DNA from: Desulfovibrio sp.
GTDB taxonomy: Bacteria > Desulfobacterota > Desulfovibrionia > Desulfovibrionales > Desulfovibrionaceae
Assembly: GCA_031275955.1 (NCBI GenBank)
Contig: JAISNZ010000142.1
Span: 1-5,974, forward strand
Reading direction: 5' to 3'
Length of the DNA: 5,974 nucleotides
The number at the start of each line of letters is the position of its first letter. The stretch's first letter is position 1. Of this stretch, positions 1-4,235 are shown one piece after another. The notes under the pieces were generated by a model. The model made no database searches. It worked only from the letters and a program-made list of their open reading frames with translations, and was not told the origin of the DNA. Both the position numbers and the translations under genes were made by a program.

Positions 1-39
1 AAAGCTAATTGGTATGGCAGAGGCGAAGCCGCTGCCCGC

Positions 40-81
40 AAGTTTTTGAAAAATCAGGCTTTGCCTGTTTTTCAAAAACTT
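40..81. terminator. Probable bidirectional intrinsic terminator
   Basis: The arms AAGTTTTTGAAAAA (40-53) and TTTTTCAAAAACTT (68-81) are exact reverse complements. Inside them is a GC-rich 5-bp stem CAGGC (55-59) / GCCTG (63-67) with a three-base TTT loop; one unpaired T (54) lies between the two stem parts. Read on plus, the GC stem is followed by TTTTT; read on minus, by ATTTTT, so either direction gives the stem-plus-U-tract form of a rho-independent terminator. On the minus strand it would end transcripts about 240 bases past the radical SAM stop codon. On plus it could serve a gene to the left of the window. Confidence 0.6.
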
Positions 82-88
82 TGGCGTC

Positions 89-114
89 TTGCATTCAAAC
101 GAGTTTGAATGCAA
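89..114. repeat. Perfect 12-bp inverted repeat
   Basis: TTGCATTCAAAC (89-100) and GTTTGAATGCAA (103-114) are exact reverse complements separated by only GA. It begins eight bases after the probable terminator at 40-81. There is no U-tract on either side, so it is not itself an intrinsic terminator. It could be a dispersed palindromic repeat unit or a protein-binding site; nothing in the sequence decides this. Confidence 0.7.
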
Positions 115-126
115 CTTGGGATGAGA

Positions 127-148
127 CCCAGGCCTTCAGGCCCAGGCC
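127..148. repeat. Short direct and inverted repeat (CCCAGGCC)
   Basis: CCCAGGCC occurs at 127-134 and again at 141-148. Between and overlapping them, GGCC-TTCA-GGCC (131-142) can fold into a small hairpin. It is short and GC-rich, so chance is possible; it is listed because it continues the run of palindromes in this region. Confidence 0.4.
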
Positions 149-173
149 ACCTTTTCCGAACCGAATATGCCCT

Positions 174-191
174 AGAGCATTTCAACTTTGA
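174..191. repeat. Imperfect direct repeat of the 296-313 palindrome arm
   Basis: This 18-base stretch, starting AGAGCATTTC, matches 296-313 (starting AGAGCAATTC) at 15 of 18 positions by eye; both end in TTTGA. The two copies bracket the nested inverted repeat at 220-277. The arrangement could be two edges of one repeat element or a duplicated unit, but the match is imperfect and short. Confidence 0.4.
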
Positions 192-219
192 TATTACCCA
201 TCAAGTTTTCTTTTGGTTA

Positions 220-277
220 CGCCCGCTCCGGCGCTTAACCGCGCAAATAAATTGCGCTTGCGCCTTCGCGGCGGGCG
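220..277. repeat. Nested three-segment inverted repeat
   Basis: Three pairs of arms nest around one centre: CGCCCGC (220-226) with GCGGGCG (271-277), GGCGC (230-234) with GCGCC (260-264), and GCGCAA (241-246) with TTGCGC (252-257) around an ATAAA loop. That gives 18 paired bases in one long interrupted hairpin. A competing fold pairs GGTTA (215-219) with TAACC (236-240). Unlike the 40-81 hairpin it has no adjoining T-tract. It may be a palindromic repeat unit or a structured RNA 3' end; its role is unknown. Confidence 0.55.
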
Positions 278-295
278 TCCGCTCACGCGGTCGCC

Positions 296-322
296 AGAGC
301 AATTCCATTTTGAAATTGCTCT
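296..322. repeat. Palindrome overlapping the radical SAM stop codon
   Basis: AGAGCAATT (296-304) and AATTGCTCT (314-322) are exact reverse complements; the pairing continues after one mismatch for two more bases, leaving a TTT loop. The outer arm runs into the TAG stop codon of the radical SAM gene (321-323). On the minus strand the T-run comes before the stem rather than after it, so this is not a standard intrinsic terminator. It could stabilise the 3' end of the message or be one copy of a dispersed repeat. Confidence 0.6.
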
Positions 323-1211
323 AAAAAGCCCTCAACCATTCCGGGCGCAGGGAAATGTCGCCGGACAGGGCGGCATGGATGCGGGTCATCGTCTCTTCCT
401 TGTCAAAGGGCAGGCGGGCCTTGACGGACAGGTAGTTGCTGGGATGGTTGGCCATGAACCAGCCGTCCGTCAGGGTGGTGTGTTCGATCATGACGCCCAG
501 TTCCCGTAAAAGGGATATCTGGTCAGGCAGGACGAATTCGCCGCGCCGGGCCTTTTCCTCCAGGGGAGTGCCCGGGGCCAGCAGCAGGGTCAGGGCGCCC
601 ACATATTCGGGATCGATCCGGCTCAGGACTTCGCCGGTTTTTTTCGCGTGCTCCAGGCCGCCTTCCGCGCCGCCGATCCCGGTCATGACCGTAACGGAGA
701 GGGTGAAGCCCGCTTTTTTCAGGCGTTGTCCCTGTTCCACCAGTTTTTCCGGAGTGGACCCCTTGCACACGTCGCGCAGAACGTCCGGGTGGCCGCTTTC
801 CACTCCATAGTAAATCATGGACAGGCCGAGTTCCCGCAGTCGCCGCAGATCCTCGTCGCTTTTCAGGGCCACGCCCTTGGCGTTGCCATAAGTGGAAACG
901 CGCTCCACCCAGGGCAGCCTCTCGGCGATGTTGACGAGCAGCCATTCCCAGTGCTTCATGGGCATGATCAGGGCATCGCCGTCCATGACAAAGACGCGGT
1001 TCTGCCGGGTGCAATATTTTTCCGCGAATTGCAGATCCCGTTCCCAGATGGCTCGATCCTTTATGGCAAAGCGTTTATGCTTGAATGTTTCGCAAAAGGT
1101 GCATTTGTTATGGGAACAGCCCAGGGTCGCCTGCAGCAGGATGCTGTAAGCCTCGCTGGGCGGGCGGATGCAGGGACCCTGATGGTCCAGTCCCTCGTCA
1201 AGATAAAACAT
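321..1211 (-). CDS. Radical SAM protein of unknown substrate
   Basis: About 296 residues. The cluster-binding motif is CSHNKCTFC at residues 32-40, giving cysteines 32, 37 and 40 (CX4CX2C), which should bind a 4Fe-4S cluster and S-adenosylmethionine for radical chemistry. Further along are YYGVESG near residue 146, typical of the SAM-binding barrel, and a C-terminal ANHPSNYLSVKARLP stretch that resembles a conserved ANHxSNYL..RLP motif in a group of short, uncharacterised radical SAM proteins. There is no B12 domain, signal peptide or membrane segment, so it is probably cytoplasmic. The ATG at 1211 was chosen because AGGAGG lies five bases upstream; an in-frame ATG at 1286 would add 25 low-quality residues and overlap the regulator gene. 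It is the last gene of the minus-strand series, 71 bases after the regulator. The substrate cannot be told from sequence. Confidence 0.88.
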   Translation of the reverse strand: MFYLDEGLDHQGPCIRPPSEAYSILLQATLGCSHNKCTFCETFKHKRFAIKDRAIWERDLQFAEKYCTRQNRVFVMDGDALIMPMKHWEWLLVNIAERLPWVERVSTYGNAKGVALKSDEDLRRLRELGLSMIYYGVESGHPDVLRDVCKGSTPEKLVEQGQRLKKAGFTLSVTVMTGIGGAEGGLEHAKKTGEVLSRIDPEYVGALTLLLAPGTPLEEKARRGEFVLPDQISLLRELGVMIEHTTLTDGWFMANHPSNYLSVKARLPFDKEETMTRIHAALSGDISLRPEWLRAF

Positions 1212-1216
1212 ACAAT

Positions 1217-1222
1217 CCTCCT
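1217..1222 (-). promoter_or_regulatory. Strong Shine-Dalgarno that fixes the radical SAM start
   Basis: The minus strand reads AGGAGG, then five bases (ATTGT), then ATG. This is a perfect core ribosome binding site at a good distance, and it places the start at 1211 rather than at the upstream ATG at 1286. Confidence 0.85.
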
Positions 1223-1230
1223 GAAGATTG

Positions 1231-1251
1231 CCGGCATCAGCGTGATGCCGG
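1231..1251 (-). promoter_or_regulatory. Leader hairpin between the regulator and radical SAM genes
   Basis: CCGGCATCA (1231-1239) and TGATGCCGG (1243-1251) are exact reverse complements with a three-base GCG loop. The hairpin sits eight bases upstream of the AGGAGG of the radical SAM gene. On the minus strand it is followed by CAATCTTC, which is not a proper U-tract, so a full terminator is unlikely. It could be an attenuator, an mRNA processing or stability element, or an operator for a dimeric regulator. Confidence 0.5.
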
Positions 1252-1282
1252 GAAGGTTCCGCCGCGTCCCGCCGCCGCGGGG

Positions 1283-2731
1283 TCATTTCCCGGCGGCCGC
1301 CCTGGCGCGGAAGGTTTTGCCGGAGATGCCCAGGGCGGCGAGTTTTGTATACAGCGTGGAGCGGTGGATGCCCAGCGCCTTGGCTGCCTTGCTCATATTG
1401 CCGTTGTATCGGGTCAGGCTGCTGATGAGCAGTTCCTTTTCGCGCCGCGTTTCGGAATCCGGGGACCCCCGTTTCTCGCCCCCGCGCCGCGCGTCGATCT
1501 GCAGGGGGAGATGGCAGGGAAGAATCTGGCGCGTCTCCGTCAGCATGAAGGCCCTGCCGATGGCGTTGCGCAGTTCCCGCGCGTTGCCCGGCCAGTCGTG
1601 GCGGGTCAGGGCAAAAAGGGCGTCCGGGGCCAGGGCGACGGAACGGCCGTAGGCGGCGTTGAGTTCCGCCAGGAAGTGATCGGCCAGCACGGGAATGTCT
1701 TCGCGCCGATCCCTCAAAGGCGGTATGGTAATGGTAAGCACGTTCAGGCGGTAAAGCAAGTCCGGCCGAAAAAGTTTGCTCTCGGCCTTCCGGTTGAGAT
1801 CCTGATTGGTGGCGGCGATAATGCGGACATTGACGGGGATGGTCCTCCCCAGCCCCTGCTTTTCCATTTCCTGGGTCTGGAGGACGCGCAGCAGTTTGCC
1901 CTGGAGGGGGAGGGGCAGATCCCCGATCTCGTCCAGGAAGAGGGTGCCGTTGTTGGCCATTTCAAATTTGCCGTTTTTCACGCCCTTTTTGCCGTCGCGG
2001 GAGGCGCCGTCGGCATGGCCGAAAAATTCCGTTTCCAGGAGATCCGCCGGGAGAGAGGAGCAGTTGACGCTGATAAAGGGACCGTCCCTGCGCTCGGAGG
2101 CGCAATGGACGGCATGGGCGAAAATGTTCTTGCCCACGCCGGTTTCTCCAATCAGCAACAGGGGCAGGTCGTTGGCGGCAAAACGCAGGGCCAGGCGTTT
2201 GACTTCGGCCAGAGCCGGGCTGGCGCAGGGAATCTCCGCTGGGGAAAGGGAGGAAAGACCGCGTTTGCGCAGTTCCTTGCGGTAATAGGCCACCTCTTCT
2301 TCGAGTTTGCGCAGTTTGTTGGCCAGGGTGATGGTATAGCGGGAAAACTTGACCAGGGCGACGGCGGCGATGACCTCGTCGCCGTCCATGACCGGCATGC
2401 GGGAAACCGCAATCATCTTTTCCCCGGTCGCGGTCTGTCCGTCCTCAAACTGGTGCAGGCTGTCGATTTCCGTGACATGCGTCTCCATGATGTCGATCAT
2501 TTTGGTATTGTAAATGACATCGGAGATATGCTTGCCGATGGTTTCCTCGCGCCTGACGCCGAGATACTCGCAGTAGGCCTTGTTCATTTCCACCACCGTG
2601 CCGTCGCGCTCCACGATGAAAAAACCGTCGGCAATGGCGCTCACGGCCTGTTCATAGATGAGGTTGCGCCGGCGCAGGTGCCTGACCTGATTTTCCAGCT
2701 CAAGGATTCTTTTTTGCGGGGCGTTGTCCAT
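1283..2731 (-). CDS. PAS-AAA+-Fis transcriptional regulator with a degenerate GAFTGA motif
   Basis: 482 residues with the layout of a bacterial enhancer-binding protein. A PAS sensor domain spans roughly 24-130, then a probable coiled coil (about 137-158), then a central AAA+ domain (about 168-395) and a C-terminal Fis-type helix-turn-helix (about 434-468; AAKALGIHRSTLYTKL). ATPase motifs are present: Walker A GETGVGK (195-201), Walker B LFLDEIG (264-270), sensor I AATNQD, FRPDLLYRLN with candidate arginine fingers R322 and R328, and WPGNARELR (380-388) of sensor II. The loop that normally reads GAFTGA and touches sigma54 reads GASRDG at 242-247, with no length change. There is no receiver domain, so input is probably a ligand or cofactor on the PAS domain. 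The start ATG has AGAGAGG seven bases upstream. It lies between trmFO and the radical SAM gene; either neighbour may be a target. Sigma54-independent action, as in TyrR, is a real alternative to sigma54 activation. Confidence 0.9.
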   Translation of the reverse strand: MDNAPQKRILELENQVRHLRRRNLIYEQAVSAIADGFFIVERDGTVVEMNKAYCEYLGVRREETIGKHISDVIYNTKMIDIMETHVTEIDSLHQFEDGQTATGEKMIAVSRMPVMDGDEVIAAVALVKFSRYTITLANKLRKLEEEVAYYRKELRKRGLSSLSPAEIPCASPALAEVKRLALRFAANDLPLLLIGETGVGKNIFAHAVHCASERRDGPFISVNCSSLPADLLETEFFGHADGASRDGKKGVKNGKFEMANNGTLFLDEIGDLPLPLQGKLLRVLQTQEMEKQGLGRTIPVNVRIIAATNQDLNRKAESKLFRPDLLYRLNVLTITIPPLRDRREDIPVLADHFLAELNAAYGRSVALAPDALFALTRHDWPGNARELRNAIGRAFMLTETRQILPCHLPLQIDARRGGEKRGSPDSETRREKELLISSLTRYNGNMSKAAKALGIHRSTLYTKLAALGISGKTFRARAAAGK

Positions 2732-2845
2732 GGGCTATCCTCTCTGGCATTTACGCTTGAAACAGTTCGCATACGGCCAGCCGGTCCGCTCCTGTTTCGC
2801 GTCAGGGATTTGCGGGCAAATCCTTGCAGAGCAAAGTACACCTTT
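2732..2845 (-). other. Gap between trmFO and the regulator gene
   Basis: These 114 bases hold the first copy of the paired palindrome (2806-2827) and the regulator's ribosome binding site (AGAGAGG at 2739-2745). I looked on the minus strand for a sigma70 promoter and for the GG-N10-GC spacing of a sigma54 promoter and found no convincing example of either. A weak promoter cannot be ruled out. Confidence 0.5.
2806..2827. repeat. Palindromic repeat, copy 1 (downstream of trmFO)
   Basis: GGATTTGC (2806-2813), GG, GCAAATCC (2816-2823), then TTGC. The 8-bp arms are perfect. The same 22-base unit, differing only in the two central bases, occurs at 4201-4222. It starts 18 bases past the trmFO stop codon and has no U-tract in either direction, so it is not a standard intrinsic terminator. 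Confidence 0.75.
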
Positions 2846-4174
2846 TCAATAGGAATTCGCTCTGATGTTCCTCCAGGCCAGAAACGCCTTGCGGGCGCGT
2901 TCCGTGTAGGCCCGCCTTCTGTCGGCCCGTTTGATCTTCTGTCCCGGTTCCGGCATGAGGCCGTACTGAATGTTGCTCGGCTGAAAATTGCGGGCCGGGG
3001 TCCGCAGGTGCCCCAGCAGAGCGCCCAGGGCGGTTTCCGGCGGCGGCGGCGGCAGATGTCCGCCGGCTATGGCGGCGGCCAGGGAAAGTCCCAGCCAGAG
3101 GCCGCTGGCGGCGGATTCCACATACCCCTCCACGCCGGTGATCTGCCCGGCCAGAAAGAAGCGGGGGTCGGCCCGGAGGGCGAGATCCTCCCGCAGGGTC
3201 AGGGGGGCATGGAGAAAGGTATTGCGGTGCATGCTGCCGAAACGGACGAATTCGGCCCGCTCCAGGCCGGGGACCAGACGGAAGATGCGGGCCTGCTCGG
3301 GCTGGGTGAGTTTGGTCTGGCAGCCCACCAGGTTGAACATGGTCCTGTTGACGTTTTCCGCCCGCAGCTGGAGCAGGGCGAAGGGTCTTTTCCCGCTGCG
3401 CGGATCCAGGAAGCCCACGGGTTTCAGGGGGCCGAAGGCCAGGGCCATTTCGCCGCGTTCGGCCAGGGTTTCCACAGGCAGGCAACCTTCAAAATGGGTT
3501 TCCGCCTCAAAGGGACGGGGCGCCGTCCTTTGGCCGTTGAGCAACGCCTGCCGGAAGGCGTGGTATTCTTCACGGGTCAGGGGACAGTTGAGATAGTCCG
3601 GGGTGTCGCCCGCGTGGCGGGCGCCGGGAAAGGCCACGGACTGGTCGACGGAGGCGGCGTCGACGATGGGGGCGATGGCGTCATAGAAATGGAGATGTTC
3701 CCGGCCGGCGCGGCCGGCCAGGGAGGCGGCGAGACCCTCGCCGGGCAGGGGACCGACGGCGATGACCACCGTGCCGAAGGGGTCCAGGAGCGGATCGTCC
3801 AGGCCGGAAATTTCCCGGCGGATCAGGGTGATCCGCGGGTGATCCGCAACGGCCCGGGTCATGCCCTGGGCGAAGAGGCCGCGGTCCACGGCCAGGGCCT
3901 TTCCCGCGGGCAGGCGCGTTTCCGCGGCCAGGCGCATGGTCAGGCTGCCAAGGCCGCGCATCTCTTCTTTCAGCAAGCCGACGGCCGAATCAGGCGCATC
4001 CGAGCGAAAGGAGTTGGAACAGACCAGTTCGGCCAGGCAGGGGTTCTCATGCGCGGGAGAGAAGCGCCCCGGTTTCATTTCAAAGAGGGTTACGGGGATA
4101 CCCGCGCCGGCCAGGGCAAAGGCGCATTCGCATCCGGCCAGGCCGCCGCCGACGATGGCGAGGGGCTGCATCAT
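2846..4174 (-). CDS. trmFO: TrmFO, methylenetetrahydrofolate-tRNA-(uracil-5-)-methyltransferase
   Basis: About 442 residues, the normal size. The family uses 5,10-methylenetetrahydrofolate and reduced FAD to make 5-methyluridine at position 54 in the tRNA T-loop, in the cytoplasm. Counting from the second ATG (4171): an N-terminal FAD-binding IVGGGLAGCE (residues 6-15); LVCSNSFRSD with Cys51, matching B. subtilis Cys53; PAGKALAVDR near 88; YLNCP near 193; FEGCLP with Cys230, matching the catalytic Cys226 of B. subtilis; KPVGF and GKRPFALLQLR; MHRNTF; and the late GQITGVEGYVESAASG. The start is one of two adjacent ATGs (4174 or 4171), as the family begins a few residues before the FAD motif; an in-frame TTG at 4210 lies inside a palindromic repeat and is unlikely. 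The ribosome binding site is weak. The usual SRYxKG stretch before YLNCP is replaced by a PGARHAGDTP-like sequence. Identification is very secure. Confidence 0.97.
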   Translation of the reverse strand: MMQPLAIVGGGLAGCECAFALAGAGIPVTLFEMKPGRFSPAHENPCLAELVCSNSFRSDAPDSAVGLLKEEMRGLGSLTMRLAAETRLPAGKALAVDRGLFAQGMTRAVADHPRITLIRREISGLDDPLLDPFGTVVIAVGPLPGEGLAASLAGRAGREHLHFYDAIAPIVDAASVDQSVAFPGARHAGDTPDYLNCPLTREEYHAFRQALLNGQRTAPRPFEAETHFEGCLPVETLAERGEMALAFGPLKPVGFLDPRSGKRPFALLQLRAENVNRTMFNLVGCQTKLTQPEQARIFRLVPGLERAEFVRFGSMHRNTFLHAPLTLREDLALRADPRFFLAGQITGVEGYVESAASGLWLGLSLAAAIAGGHLPPPPPETALGALLGHLRTPARNFQPSNIQYGLMPEPGQKIKRADRRRAYTERARKAFLAWRNIRANSY

Positions 4175-4199
4175 GGAGATTTTCTCTTGGGAGACGCTG

Positions 4200-4222
4200 A
4201 GGATTTGCAAGCAAATCCTTGC
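4200..4222. repeat. Palindromic repeat, copy 2 (between the phosphorylase gene and trmFO)
   Basis: AGGATTTGC (4200-4208), AA, GCAAATCCT (4211-4219) is a perfect 9-bp palindrome, followed by TGC so that 4201-4222 matches copy 1 at 20 of 22 positions. It begins 13 bases past the phosphorylase stop codon. No U-tract adjoins it. Together the two copies bracket trmFO in the same orientation. Confidence 0.75.
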
Positions 4223-4235
4223 CGCTGCGCTTTCC

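Larger units (their letters stand above)
1..320. other. Intergenic region rich in inverted repeats, no convincing gene
   Basis: No open frame here looks like a protein gene. The small plus-strand frames that cross it have no recognisable domain and run through the palindromes. The region contains at least six inverted repeats in a row: 16-36 (GGCAG and CTGCC arms with GGC/GCC inside and a GAA loop), 40-81, 89-114, 131-142 (GGCC-TTCA-GGCC), 220-277 and 296-322. The longer ones have their own entries. It follows the last gene of a minus-strand series. The terminator-like hairpin at 40-81 fits a convergent or same-strand gene beyond the left edge, but that is inference. A structured small RNA cannot be excluded, though I see no clear promoter for one. 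Confidence 0.7.

Noticed and set aside
1..320. CRISPR array or tRNA in the repeat-rich left end
   Set aside because: The repeats differ from each other and are not evenly spaced, and no cloverleaf with a CCA-type acceptor end could be traced.
9..509. Small plus-strand frames in the left intergenic region
   Set aside because: They read through the palindromes, have unusual composition and no family resemblance, and one runs antisense into the radical SAM gene.
1212..1286. Translational coupling by an ATGA overlap of the regulator and radical SAM genes
   Set aside because: The overlap exists only if the ATG at 1286 is used; the perfect AGGAGG before the ATG at 1211 makes that start far more likely.
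648..1652. A 334-codon plus-strand open frame over the radical SAM gene and the end of the regulator gene
   Set aside because: It is antisense to two clear genes, has no domain and no good ribosome binding site.
2806..2827. Intrinsic terminator after trmFO
   Set aside because: The stem is good but no T-tract follows it on either strand, and the same unit recurs elsewhere, so it is listed as a repeat.
4175..4210. Upstream TTG start for trmFO
   Set aside because: It would add 12 residues not typical of the family and begins inside the palindromic repeat; the ATG pair at 4171-4174 fits the family start.
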